Positions 44,370 to 56,846 of a stretch of 64,000 nt of DNA are shown here, one piece after another. Positions within the stretch are counted from its first letter, which is position 1, and every line of letters begins with the position of its first letter. The position numbers and the translations under genes are program-made. A model generated the notes under the pieces. That model searched no databases, had not been told where the DNA came from, and saw only the letters and a list, made by a program, of their open reading frames with translations. This stretch comes from Enoplolaimus lenunculus (taxonomy: Eukaryota > Nematoda > Enoplea > Enoplida > Thoracostomopsidae), in NCBI GenBank assembly GCA_030248215.1, contig JASANG010001656.1, positions 124,001 to 188,000 of the forward strand, in the 5' to 3' direction.

Positions 44370-46815
44370 AGATACTCCAGTCAGGTTCAGCTTATATACT
44401 GGCCCTTGGAATACCTATTCTGAGCTTAAAATTGCCATTTTGAGCAAAACAGTTGTTTTTTAAATGCATATTCAAATATTTTTTATCTCTTATTTTTAGA
44501 CTCAATACGTCATGTTTGGAATTTTATTGCTGATATATAATATATATGTATATATATTTATAATATATATAAATATATATGTATGTATATATGTATATAA
44601 CAAAAAGCAACGCCAAACATCCGCTAATGATTGTTTAAAAACAAGTATCAAAACTAGGCGTGGTCAAAGGGGACCTTTTAGCGAATACCCACCTGTCAAA
44701 TGTGCAAGGTCATACAATTTATTAGGCGTTTAAATGAGGTCTTCACTTGCACGCGTATTTGAAATTGAAAATTTTGGAGACAAAAATACTGACGCCGGAG
44801 GTGGAGAAAGCTTGCGAGGGTCGAAACTGAAGCTAAATTTTGTAAAATTCGAATGTTGGCAATATTAATAATTTTGAAAATGTTAACTAAGAATTTGTCA
44901 AAATTTTGTGTTTGATTTCCTAAAACCTTTGCAATTTAAACATTTTGATTTGCCAAAACCTATCATCAAATTCGCTGAACAGCCGCGACAGTTAAAAAAA
45001 TATGAAAAATTTCGCAACTGAAACTGTCAAAAAATCGTCATACAAAAAAATCAACCGGAACCGATGATGCTGATTTTTTTACCGGAACCGGATCAAGACT
45101 TTCAAGTATAGCCTCGCACTTCAATATCATCTGTGTTGCGTTTGGTTAAATTCTTCAATCTTCCTCAAACCAATCCAACCTAAGCTTATCTCCATAACTC
45201 TAATGGTTTGTCAGTTCGACTACAATTAGGCTAACATCTCTCATTGGCGTGTGCATTCAGAACCCAAATGTGTCAGCTAAAACGCAAGCCATAGCGCAAA
45301 ACCTGCTTTAGTACCGCAGCTCTAAGTCTCGTCAGGGAATCTACTATGTTGTGTGTATATAAACCGGACGCTAACGGTCATCCAGTAGCTAATAGTCTCG
45401 AGTGACGCAACCGGCTAAATAATCAGATAATGGCTAGTTTTAAAGATGACCATCAGATACTATTTGCTGTTGTGACTCAGGCGCGTAGCCAGGAATATCT
45501 GCGACGTTTTCGGACATCGATCCTTGAATCAAGATCTGTGTTGCAGCTGTTGCAAACGAATTTAATACTAAAATTACGTCCGACTTCTCGCTCGCTTTAC
45601 TTGAAACGTTTCGTTTCATAGTTTTTTTTACTTTTTCGAATGATATTAAAATTTCAATTTAAATGGAACATATTTGTTTAAGCTTGCTACTCGCTTCGTT
45701 TTGCAAATTTTGTAAAACTCGATCTTTGCTGTAAGTCTTGCTTTCCCATACCGTTCCCAAGGTTATTTATACATCTGAAACTTATAATTTTTAAATCGAA
45801 ATTACAAGCAAACAGTTGACTATCATTCGAACCTTTTCTCGATCAAATCAATGAAAAATTAAGAATATTACAGAAACTTAAGTAAGAGTGGCTCTTATTG
45901 TATAACTGGCCCCTATTGCAATATTTTATTGTATTATATACATGTATATATACATACACGTGTATATTATATATATTTGATATATATATTTTTTTGATAT
46001 ATATGTATATACTTTTCAACTCAAGTTGGAATTTCATGCCGCTTTGGTTTTTCATCGAGAGAATTTAGAAATGTGTCACTGATCTAAAGTTAAGATATGA
46101 AATTCTAATTGTTGTACAGGGCCAATTATACCCAGCGGTATATTTTATCATTCGTTCAATTGCTATCCGATTCTTATTAAGTAGGAAATGAGGATAACCG
46201 CAACAGTCCGTGAATAAGTTAACGTATCAGTTTGTAGTATGGTACTAGCAAATTGTTAACAGCGACGATCTAAATTAATTTGGCGTCTGAACTGAACATT
46301 ATTCCACCCGGGTGGGTGGAGGGGGTAACATTGTCGCTACCCACTTTTAGTATTTTCTTGTGTTGTATTCGGCATATTACACAACCTATGTATCCGAAAT
46401 TGCATGTATACTGTGTATAGCGTCTTTAAGCACACCGTATAGACCGGGTGTAACCGGATATTCGTTTTTGTTTCTGGTAAAAATTGGTATCCGTCTCTGT
46501 TTCCGTTCTAGAAATACCGGAAATTGTGTTATTTTTGCGCTCAAATTAGTTGTCAATCTATCTTGCAATATTTCGTTACAGATGTGCAGCAAATGTTAGA
46601 ACTGGCACAAAAGTTATAGAATTTATTCATAATCTTAAAATTTTCGGTGCATCCGCCATTCCGCCATTTTTTCTTCAAAATTTTAAAAAGGCCGGTGGGC
46701 AGAACAGTAAAATCTGCTTGAAATATTTTCGACTTCAATATCCGTTTTCCGTTTCCGTTGGCAGCCTGCCTATAGATATTGTTTTTCGTGACTTAAACGG
46801 TTGCATTTAGCAATA
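44370..46815. other. AT-rich spacer without a supported gene
   Basis: Holds TATATG tracts (44530-44600, 45945-46015), CCGGAACCGG low complexity (45050-45100, 46446-46510) and a TATATAAA at 45356-45363 followed 67 bp later by a short open frame. Confidence 0.4.
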
Positions 46816-46819
46816 TTGG

Positions 46820-46930
46820 CCAAAATATAGAACATAGATCCGTAACAGTAGTATAAACATATTCCTAAACCTAAGCCAGACCAAAGGCGTAAGAATGAGC
46901 TTGTACCTAAGCGAAAGCCGAAAATAGTAT
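46820..46930. mobile_element. family A left half
   Basis: GGCCAAAATATAGAACATAG then ATTCCTAAACCTAAGCC; no right end. Confidence 0.5.
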
Positions 46931-47047
46931 ATTTTACCAGATATTAACTATCGTACAAAGCCTCAGAAGCCTTGATACCACCACTGTGAATAATCCTATT
47001 TAACCTTTAATACCTGAGTAAAAACTCTATTTGCCTACGATCCGTCC

Positions 47048-47210
47048 GGCCCGTAGCCTGTTCAACATTCCAGAGAAACCTGAAAATTTTTTAAGGGGAG
47101 TACGCAAGTGTGTAAGATGACTTACAAACGAGGTTGAACCTTTTCTAGGGTACGGGCTGAGCCACCCCGCCCCCCCCCCCCCCGCCCCCGACCGCCTCTG
47201 GATCAGGTCC
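47048..47210. mobile_element. family D element with poly-C tract
   Basis: GGCCCGTAGCCTGTTCAAC to a 17-base C-rich run near 47167-47187. From 47211 to 48049 a 92-codon open frame without family match is the only coding-like stretch. Confidence 0.55.
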
Positions 47211-48049
47211 GTGTTCCTATTTCTGCGACATTTCCCGATTACTGATGTAAGCGTTCTAAAAGCATGCGAGGTCGTGCCTAGAATAAAGGAGCAGAGGGGC
47301 CAGGCGCCCACAATCCGAAATCATTACGGTTGCATAAAGTCACCGTCGTACTATCGGACCATCATTAACGGTTTTGCCAATTCTATGCGAAGAGCCAATC
47401 AATTTAGTCGTTTTTTGTCGGTTCCGGTTCCTACCAATCAAAATGCATCGTTAATACTTTTAGTAAAGGTTGCGCGTTCAAAGGTTTAAATGTGTTTTAG
47501 TATATCGTATATGTTAATAGTGCGGAAGTTATTCTTTATGTTTTTATTTGTAGAGATTTTAGTTGCTTAAAAAGTTCTACCTTTTAGTTCGTGTACCAGA
47601 AGCACTCTGGCGTTTAGTTTACACGTCTAATAGGTACACTGGGTAATCTGGGTAGTAGTACTAAGTCCACGGCTTGATTTATATACGAGTTACCAATCTG
47701 TTGGTTGTTTAGGACGGAGAGGTTTAGACTTCTTTTTCTCGTATTTTCAAAAATCACCATAACTGCCATTATAGCTTACATTGGTTTTAATCGAGAAATA
47801 ATCTACACTCGGTAGCCGGTGGGGGGAAACATCCCCCCGCCCCCACTCCCTGGATACGCCCATGCCTCGTTTAAAGAAGATTCTAAAATAGAACGTTATC
47901 TCTTTAGAAATTTACCATTACTAGCGTATATGCGAGGTTTGTGTATGTGTCTAAATGATAAATTGACTGGTTTTGGACACAAATAACGACACACGGAAGT
48001 GGATAGAAATACCGGATCGTAGAATATGATAAATTATTCAACTATAAAT

Positions 48050-48199
48050 GTAATAGGTGGGTTGAAATCAATGAAGTATACAAAGCGGACGGAGGATATA
48101 TCTCTTGAAACGTTTTGAAGGCCAGAAAAGACGAACGTTTCAAGAAATATATCTTCCGTCCTCTTTGTATACTTCATTGATTGCAACCGACCTATTACC
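48050..48199. repeat. long hairpin, about 65-bp arms
   Basis: AATCAATGAAGTATACAAAG on the left arm is matched by CTTTGTATACTTCATTGATT on the right. The full arms differ at about six positions and enclose roughly 20 bases. It abuts the next family A element. Confidence 0.85.
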
Positions 48200-48211
48200 T
48201 TTAGATTAGAG

Positions 48212-48399
48212 GGCCAATGTAAAGAACAGGGGCGCAACAGTATTATAAGCATATTCCTCAGCCTAAGCCTAAGCGTAACAATGAGCATATTCTTAAACCT
48301 AAGGCTAAGCGTAAGCCAAACAAAAAATAGTCTAAAGCTTAAGCTTTCTCTAGTGCAGTCCCACAGAAAAACGTTCCACCACTGATCTTTACATGGGTC
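48212..48399. mobile_element. family A element with perfect 8-bp target duplication
   Basis: GATTAGAG at 48204-48211 and 48400-48407. Ends GGCCAATGTAAAGAACAGG and GATCTTTACATGGGTC. Confidence 0.92.
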
Positions 48400-48785
48400 G
48401 ATTAGAGGTTAAAATGAAACCCAATATGAAATGGCTTTGTTTTGCGCAATTCTATTGGCCTCACAAAGAAAAACGTACTAGAAATGAAAAATTATTTCAA
48501 AGGCAAAAACACCGACGTCTTTATGAAATATGGCCCTGAGGTGTTTTTTACACGTTACCGCCTATGTAACATTATTTGATACGGTCGCGGTAACTAATAG
48601 CATAATTCATAAACAATGTAACAGGAGCACGAGCATATTTGAGCCCAACAGCCACGAGACAAATCCTCAACCCTGGGCCCGTCAGAAATCTATTTTTTGG
48701 TGCCACCTATTCATTTTGTGTTCTTGCTTGACTTGTGCAATTAATCTCGTACACTCATGCTCCGATATTATCTATTAAATTAACA

Positions 48786-48970
48786 TATCTATATATTAAA
48801 GCTGAAACGCCCTACATACGTATTTTGGGCAACTTTCCAGCATTTAGTTTGTTTACAATAATTTCTTAGGAAATACACGAGATTGTTCTATGTAAAGAAA
48901 ATATGCACAGAAATTTTTGTGCTTTCGCTAACTTCTGCGCATCGCGCAAAACTGGCAGGCTAGTTAATAG
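48786..48970. repeat. dispersed repeat shared with 22.7 and 25.5 kb
   Basis: CATACGTATTTTGGGCAAC and CCAGCATTTAGTTTGTTTAC are the inverted forms of blocks at 22733-22785 and 25501-25550. Confidence 0.6.
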
Positions 48971-49118
48971 TAAATATTGGTGACTTGTGTAGTGCAAAAA
49001 TTGTTCAAAATTCGGCTTGCCAAAGTAAAATAGCCTAGTGCACGTATGATAATGTCGAAGTTGCCTTTTAGTAAAAAGGTCAAATTGCAATTAGCGAATC
49101 GAAATGCAACTAATCGTA

Positions 49119-49487
49119 CTGTATTGACCCGAATAAGAAGGGGGGTAATAAAAGAAGGTCCCCATATTGAGTCCAAATCAATTTAACCCCAATTGTAGCG
49201 CATAAATGACTCCAGGACCAAATAATTTGAGTTCGAAACTTGTAAGCGTTCTTAAATTTTGAAAGTACATTCCTAAGCATAACCTTGTATTATCGCTCAA
49301 GCTATTGACACATGACAAATAAACATTTAATTTAACGAATAACTGCAGCACCGGATATATATCAGTAACGAAGGGCGGCGGAGGGTGGGTTAAAAATAAA
49401 TAACAGTCCGTAACCGAATAACAAGGGGATTACCCTCTGGAGAGGCCAAATAAATATCAGTCCCCCCTCTTATTCGGGTCACTAAAG
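49119..49487. mobile_element. family F TA-flanked MITE
   Basis: TA at 49117-49118 and 49488-49489; CTGTATTGACCCGAATAAG and CTTATTCGGGTCACTAAAG. A family A left portion follows at 49505-49630, and 49631-50169 holds nothing recognised. Confidence 0.8.
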
Positions 49488-50169
49488 TACTTTGTTTTAG
49501 AATGTATCATGAGCGGAACGTTTTTCTGCAGGACTGCAATAGAGTAAGCGTTTAGACTAATTTTTGCACAGGCTTAGGCTTACGACAATTCTTACGCATT
49601 GGCTTAGGTTTAGCAATATAGTTATACTCCATTAGCTCAAACAGCTAGTTCATGTTGCTTTCAGAGTCGTTTCGGTGTGTAATTGTGCCATATTTCTCTA
49701 ACCGGTGTTAACGATAATTGAGTGAGGCATTAAACATTTACCCGGCCGTGTTACTGACGCAGAGCGATAGCTTGCATCGGGAAAGAACAACACTGAGTTC
49801 TGGTTCAGGGTTGCTTGCTGCTAATAAATCACGAACTTCTCACGTATACTTCACATATTACGTGCTCTGGTACGCGTTCCATTAATTAACCATATGTAAA
49901 TTGGTGCTATTCTTAGATGTTACGTGTTTAAATATCATAATCAAAATCGCTTTCACGCAAGATTTCCTAGGCGTTATGTCTGTCAATCAGAACTAGCTTA
50001 TTTGTGAGCTTAAGCGACTAATTTAAAAGCTAAAATGACAAAATTTAGACAGCTTTCTTATAATACTGACATTTTGCAGTAAATATTCTTGATAATTTAT
50101 TCGTGTTCGTAGCCAAAGGTTTCGGTGAAGTGTGTGATTTTACGATCGAGACGAACTAGTTAGTTAGGG

Positions 50170-50712
50170 CAAGAGTGGACGAGCACTCTTGGACAGGAGT
50201 GGATGATCACTCTTGGACAAGAGTTTATGATCACTCTTGGACAAGAGTGGATGATCACTCTTGGACAAGAGTGGATGATCACTCTTGGAAGAGAGTGAGA
50301 GTGGATGATCACTCTTGGACAAGAGTTTATGATCACTCTTGGACAAGTGTGGATGATCACTCTTGGACAAGAGTTTATGATCACTCTTGGACAAGAGTGG
50401 ATGATCACTCTTGGACAAGAGTTTATGATCACTCTTGGACAAGAGTGGATGATCACTCTTGGACAAGAGTGGATGATCACTCTTGGACAAGAGTTTATGA
50501 TCACTCTTGGACAAGAGTGGATGATCACTCTTGGACAAGAGTTTATGATCACTCTTGGACAAGAGTGGATGATCTCTCTTGGACAAGAGTTTATGATCAC
50601 TCTTGGACAAGAGTGGATGATCACTCTTGGACAAGAGTGGATGATCACTCTTGGACAAGAGTGGATGATCACTCTTGGACAAGAGTGGATGATCACTCTT
50701 GAAAGAGAGTGT
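50170..50712. repeat. 24-bp palindromic satellite, about 22 units
   Basis: Each unit carries ACTCTTGGACAAGAGT (7-bp arms, 2-base loop) joined by GGATGATC or TTATGATC, so TGATCA palindromes alternate with hairpins. GG and TT variants form a mixed higher-order pattern. Frames are open on both strands only because 24 is divisible by 3. Confidence 0.95.
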
Positions 50713-52019
50713 GTACTTGACCCACACAGTAAAAAAATACCGCACCGGAGCAGACAGGGGCGGGGACTTCCTTTAAACTCCAGGATGGGGTCCCAAACTA
50801 GAGGTGGATCTAGAATTTTTCGGCATTTGGTCTAAGGTTGTCCGAACACAAGCTCGTGTTTGATAGCTGCTACTCAGGACACCCTTCTAAAAACAGTTTT
50901 ACACGAAAATTGCAAAATGGTGCATATAGAAAGTGAACCTGTATTTGAAATGAATAAAACATCGTGCGCAGCGTGAAATTAAAATATCTAAACAGCTCAT
51001 ATTTTAGATAAAAAATTATGCAATCGTCATATGCTCCTACCAGAAAAGACAGCACACGCCATACTTAAAATTTTTCTATTCGGGGAAGTTTTTGGTTCCC
51101 GACTGTCGTCCAACTTTCTCGCTGTCGCAACAGGCTTTCTGTGCCAACTGTCCTGCTGTCCCAACCGTCCCAACTGTCCCGCTATCCCAACTGTGCCAAA
51201 AAAGTAAAATCTGCCTCTACTACGCCACAGTCTCGGGACAATGGGACGGCGTTTATCGTAGCATGAGCCGTGCCAGTATTTTACCACCCGCAAACACATC
51301 CACAGTCAGAGGGGCGATGTTACGTGACTCCCAAAATTGAAAGCTTATCGTTGGATTTATTCTGATCAGCCTTGGCGTCCCTTAAACGTGGGAGTAAGAA
51401 TGGTTGGAACCCCTCCCCCCCGAGAAACATAAAAACTGCCCCTACTCCGCCACATTCTCGGGACAACGTGATGTCCGCTATCGTAGCATGTGCCAAGCCA
51501 AAGATGCCTTCAAATCATTAACCCTAAAGATTTCGTGATTGAATACCCATAATGAGTTGTTTATAATACTTTATTTTGTTTCCTCTGTGACAAACGACGA
51601 AACAGACATTTAGCCAGCTCATCATATTTGTGGGATGCCCAAAAAAATTTTCAACCGTTAAATTCGGGGTTTTTGTTTATTTCAAGAGCGAAGCCAGATC
51701 ATTCTCCATGGGGGTAAATTTTTTTGGGGGCCGGCTGGGTGTCTTTGAATTATGAACCGTACCTAATTTCTAACCCCCCTTTATTATAATCAATAGATGA
51801 GCCATGGGAAGCGTCTCACGTTGTGCCCATTTGAGGTCAAGCATATCTAATACTAGTAGCCATATATACTGCTTTAGAAACATTAACGAAATTATACGTT
51901 TGTGTTTAGTCTGGTATATAATGAAGAATAATACCCACATTGGGAATTTTATTCTGGTTCAGCATTTATAAACCAGAGAAATGAATTCTGGTTCAGCATT
52001 TATAAACCAGAAGTTACAT
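50713..52019. other. spacer, no supported gene
   Basis: CCCAACTGTCCCG-type low complexity at 51115-51200 and a related copy of the following block (CTACTCCGCCACATTCTCGGG) at 51430-51490 show a local duplication of about 250 bp. Confidence 0.45.
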
Positions 52020-52180
52020 CACATTCGTAGCCAAAATGAGTCCGTAGTTTAGGCGATTCGCTGTTCGATGAATAATGTGCTGAATTTCGAAACTCAGGTT
52101 GCGTTGGTTCCCCAAAGTTACAGGACCTATCACCAACTGGAGATTGTTGCTATACACACATTTAAGAATACGGGCTCTAC
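52020..52180. mobile_element. family C right part
   Basis: ACCTATCACCAACTGGAGATT and CACATTTAAGAATACGGGC match the family C right arm; the left end is missing. Confidence 0.55.
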
Positions 52181-52222
52181 TTGCAGTATTACAAGCTTTT
52201 AAGCTTATTCAGAACCTTAGTC

Positions 52223-52380
52223 AGGCCCGTAGCTATAGCTCGTGCATTCAACAGTTTTCAAGAGGGGCATACGAGTTTTTTTGATGGCTGTCAAGAAATG
52301 TTGAAAATGTTCTAGCGTTTAGCAAAATTCTTTCATTTGGGTGCTGAGCTCTCCTTGGCCCCCCTCGCTACGAGCTGGAC
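52223..52380. mobile_element. family D element
   Basis: AGGCCCGTAGCTATAGCTC to CCCCTCGCTACGAGC. From 52381 to 52945 no feature is recognised. Confidence 0.6.
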
Positions 52381-52945
52381 TTCTGTATAACCATATCGTA
52401 TCAGATAACAATTTTACTCAATTCCGGTTCCGGTGTATACCTCCTAAACCCATACCAAGCAGTAGCTGGATTACCCAGCGATCCTTGCATAATTTTGCAT
52501 TATTGTTTACCAATTACTTAGTCATTAATATTCTAAGGTTGTGGTCGTTGCTATAATATTTTGGTGTTTACCGATGGCTTACTTCTAGGATTCTGACAAA
52601 GGGGACGATTGCCATTTGCTTAATCCGTTGAAACTTTTTTCTTGCCGTTCTGTACCTAAACTATCAATTTTGACCAGTTTTATATAAAAATGTCAAAATT
52701 GTTCCCCGCCTACGGGCAGAAATAGCCAAATTTTTAGAGGGTATCCGTTTAATAAAGTTCAACATAACATTAGCTCACACCCTGTCTACCATCAGATACT
52801 AATAAGCACTTTAGGTTCCGTGGTTAAAGCTAGACGTTTAGGCGTCAGTCATATGGTTTCTAACAGACGTTTGATGTACAATGTTCCAGGGTTAATATCG
52901 TAGTACCAGGATAATGCACCGAAAGGGTGACTCAATTTCTGGCCA

Positions 52946-53110
52946 TTGTACAGATCATGTGGCCGTAACAGCAGTATAAGCATATTCTAAGCTTAAGCCT
53001 TAGTTTAAGCTTTAGAAAAAATACGTATGAAGCTTATGTTACATCATAGCAATCCCACGAAAAAACGGTCCGCCCTTGATCCTTACATGGCCCGGCCGAT
53101 CTATGCATGG
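52946..53110. mobile_element. family A element
   Basis: CCATTGTACAGATCATG to TTGATCCTTACATGGCCC; short core of AAGCTTAAGCC. Confidence 0.7.
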
Positions 53111-53131
53111 GCCCAATTTGTGTATGCCGTA

Positions 53132-53674
53132 GTGACCCGAATAAGAGGTGGGAGACTGATAGTTTTGGCCTCTCCAGAGGCTACACCCTTGTTATTCGGT
53201 TACGGGCTGTTATTTATTTTTAACCCGTCCTACGAGACCCTTCGTTACTTAAATATATTTGGTAGAGTAACTATCAATTGAATTAAGCGTTTATTTGTTT
53301 TGTATCAAAAACTTGATTGATAACGCAAGGTTTAACTTAGTAATATACTTTCAAAGCTTAAGTATGCTTTAAAGTTTCGAACTCAACTTTATTTGGTCCT
53401 GCAGTCATTTGTGCGCTGCAATTAGGGGTGTGAGTCAAATTTACTCACTCCGAAATAGGTTCTACGGGACTACACAAATTGAGTCAAAATTTGACTCCGC
53501 CAGAGTCAAATGTGCGATTCAGTGAGTTGAATGTGACTCTATTGGCGTCAAATTTTGACTCAATTTGTATAGTCCCGTAGAGCCAATTTCGGAATGAGTC
53601 AATTTGACTCACCGTTTTTTGCAGTGAAAATGGGGACCTCCCTCTTATTATCCCCTTTATTCAGGTCACTACAG
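53132..53674. mobile_element. family F element interrupted by a foldback element
   Basis: TA|GTGACCCGAATAAG on the left and TTCAGGTCACTACAG on the right. Inside, 53430-53632 is a foldback whose arms share TGAGTCAAAATTTGACTC and CTACGGGACTA and which ends CGTTTTTTGCAGTG. Confidence 0.75.
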
Positions 53675-54294
53675 TTAGTTTGTGTTCAATGTACAGAAAT
53701 ATATTTATTCAATATCATAAAGTGGAGGTACAACGTCGTGGTCTCGCTTTGGCTACAAACGGTCATTGGGTTGAATTGTACTCCAGCTAAACCCCGATTG
53801 CAACTGCGGATCCCCAAATTTTTGATGAAAAAGATGGCGAACCCTATTTGAATACTGAATTTTAACACAAAATTTTGGTTTGCGGTACTGAGTGTCCACT
53901 TTTCAATGCGCCAGTGTCTTGTCAGTTAACAATACTGTTACTGCTTTTCGTTAATCAATAGTGCATGATACAAAAGTATGCAACTCGTGCAATTCCGCAT
54001 GGTACGACATATACCACCGAGGGTTGCGTTTTTGGCTGACCCCCTTATTTAGAGAGGGGTCGTTGTCGGAGCATTTTTGATTCTGGATACATACAGTACC
54101 ATTGTTCGCACAGGTGGTATTCCACCTCTCATCAAGGGGGGTGTCAAAAACGCAACGCGTGCCGGGTACAGTTTGTGCGATGCGCAATCCCAAATGTTGC
54201 ACACACTTGTATCATGCGCTTTTGCTTTAATTAATTTTAAAACCCATCGTCAAGACTTGCTGTAATGAATAAACGTTCTTTTCTTACAAACGGA

Positions 54295-54478
54295 GGACAA
54301 TGTAAAGAACAGAGGCGGAACAGTATTATAAGCATATTCCTAAGCGTAAGCCTAAACCTAAGCGTAAGAATGAGCATATTCCTAAGCCTAAGCCAAGCAA
54401 AAAAATTAGTGTAAAGCTTAAGCTTGCTTTATTGCAGTCCCACAGACAAACGTTGTGCCCCTGATCTTTACATGGGCC
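54295..54478. mobile_element. family A element with perfect 8-bp target duplication
   Basis: CAAACGGA at 54287-54294 and 54479-54486. Ends GGACAATGTAAAGAAC and GATCTTTACATGGGCC. Confidence 0.92.
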
Positions 54479-56591
54479 CAAACGGAAAATGTTTTTTGAA
54501 AAGTTTGTTATTTACCGAGATTTATTATTAATATTAATGTTGTATGAAATTGAAAAATATGATTTTTCGAGTGCGTTGTGTTTGTGTCGACGTAAACAGT
54601 TGGTCAGCTACCACCCGTCAGGGTCCACGATAAATATTTTGTGCAATGCCCCGGTGTTTTGATTCAAATCTTCGGCACAGGTTTAATATCGACTGTTTGT
54701 TTATATATTTATACAATAAGATATACGATATTTATGCACGGTTGGAACCGGCCCAGGCCAAGGCTCAGCGGGCCCGGGTACACATTTTTGGCCCGCGGGC
54801 ATAAGTGTGTCGGGGCCAGGCAGCCAGCCGAAATAAATCGCAGCAGTTTCCCTATGCCAGAGCCTAAGCCTTAATAGTGTTTAATATTTTATTGGCCGTG
54901 GAAATAGCGTGTATACACAAATCGTTAACATGAGGACATTTTTCAAATAAGTTTCATTCTCTTAGCTTTTGGTGGGATATATGGGTTGGCCAAAGTTGTG
55001 CAATTGGCTCTGAAACTGATTTTAGAGTAATGGCGATAGCCAAAAAATCATTAAACGTTATCTTCAGTTTCCATCAAGAGAACCGCCGTATTGTATAATA
55101 AACCGATGACTCATTGCTATAACCAGCGTGCTCCAAAAAATATGAAATTCGCAGGCCTTTGTCCTTACTAGTGCCGAGGGTGATGGGCTAGGGCCGGGAC
55201 TGGGCACTAAAAGGCCACCTTGTGAGAACGGTGTGGCTAGGAACGTAGCTAGAATTAAATTTCGGGACAAGATAACCGCGTCTAAACGTTTTTCTAGCGA
55301 GCGAACGTTGTCAGTGAAAACATTTTTTTTGACTTATGCAGATATTAATAATTTAACCCCGGCAAAAATGTGTTTTTCAATTAATTTCGTAAATTGATGT
55401 GAGAGGGGGTTTATTCCACTTGTCCTTCATAGCATGCGCCCCCAGGGTGGAGTTAAAATTTCACGACACTAAAGTATGATTTTAAGGAAAAGAATTTGCG
55501 AATGAGCCAATTAAATTTTGAACTGCCTTGTTTTCATAAGTTTACCAATTTTAGCATGTTACACTGATAATTAACGTTTGAATTACGCTTATGGGCAAAC
55601 TTAGAATTAAGCTTAAGCTTTAGCCTGACAATAGAGTTGTGGGGGCGCCTTCGGAAAGAAATATATTCTACGTAGCAGTACATCCAACTAATTCTATACC
55701 GTTAAACGTACCCCCTCAAAAGTCACCTGGTGCACGCATGTTATTGTGGAAGTAGCATAACAGATTTCGGTAGGGCTTTGATCACTACATTTGTGACGAT
55801 GGACTCAAATGGTGCTAGTAGAGCGGGGTGCCTCAAAAGGGTGCGGCCCCTCAGATTAATACACAATTAAAACTTTGTGAGATTTAATGGCGTAAAATTG
55901 CGTTTTAGCTTCTCATTCAATTCGCTCGCGAAATTTGTTCCACAGTAAGGTACACACACATCCCCCCATGCTCGTTAACTGGCTGCTGTGTCCTTGCTAG
56001 TCAAAGTTGGGGCATTTTCGCTAACCTAAAGCTTTATCGTTTGAGTTTTCATTTTTTCAATTTCCAGGATGATTCATTGTTTTTCGCTTTCTGGAAAACA
56101 TTTTCGGTTTAGACGACGTTATATGCCCGTTCATAAATCAGTATAACACGCCAATATGCAAGTAGATTAGCTTTTTGGTCATTTTGAATGAATGAGAATA
56201 AGTATTATTTATATATTTTATTTTTAATGGCAGTATATATAATCTTATATAATATAATATATAAAGATATATATACTAATAATTATACATTGATCTACGT
56301 GCTCGCTAATCAAGCATAAGTGTATTGGTTAAATTGTAATTGCGTAGCTTAAATATATTTCTAACGTTAAGTTTAACCTAAAGTGTAACCATAAGCCTAT
56401 AAGTAAGCCTAAGCCTAAGTTGAAGCTAAAAAACGCTCAGTGAAGAAACCTTTTCTATTCACCGTCTCTAGCCAGCTAGGCATGCTAGCTAGAGACAAAA
56501 AACTAAAGAAAGGCATGTGAAACTTGAACTTTTCTAAAGAGGGTAACATTTTTGCGGTGCCCCCCTGACCGCGCACCGGCTATGTTACCGC
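54479..56591. other. spacer, no supported gene
   Basis: Contains GC-rich GGCCCGGG patches (54740-54800), AAGCTTAAGC/CCTAAGCC remnants (55610-55640, 56360-56420) and a TATATAA tract (56215-56290). Confidence 0.4.
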
Positions 56592-56846
56592 TTGAAAAGC
56601 GATACACCCTTTAAACGGTGTCACTGTTTTTATTGCACAGTAGCATTCAGTTGTGTATTTTTGTGTTTTTGGCTTTATGTTTTTTGGTGCAATTGCGAAT
56701 GCTTCAGTCAGTGGGTTTTGTTGCATTTTTTTATTGTTTTACAGCGTTTTAAAAACGGGAGTTTCACACAACAAGCAAATTGGCAATTGTTCTTCGGTGC
56801 TGTTTATGTATTTTTGATGACTTGGCTGACGCGGGCGCTGTTGTAG
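56592..56846 (+). CDS. possible small membrane protein or terminal exon
   Basis: An open stretch of 84 codons, rich in F, C and W, with two hydrophobic segments (about 14-48 and 66-84) and ending WLTRALL before the stop. A good acceptor (TTGTTTTACAG, ending at 56743) precedes the part RFKNGSFTQQANWQLFFGAV, so the real unit could be a final exon of about 34 codons. No family recognised. No upstream exon or conserved motif supports it, so chance is quite possible. Confidence 0.2.
   Translation: MKSDTPFKRCHCFYCTVAFSCVFLCFWLYVFWCNCECFSQWVLLHFFIVLQRFKNGSFTQQANWQLFFGAVYVFLMTWLTRALL

Noticed and set aside
47211-47489. 92-codon plus-strand frame
   Set aside because: Mixed composition but no family match or flanking exon evidence; kept only as a note on the spacer.
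50170-50712. CRISPR array
   Set aside because: Units are contiguous 24-mers without unique spacers, in animal nuclear DNA.
50160-50835. Open frames of 175-193 codons on both strands, looking like a repeat protein
   Set aside because: A 24-bp tandem unit without stops gives several equally long frames at once; there is no start context, splice signal or frame-specific constraint.
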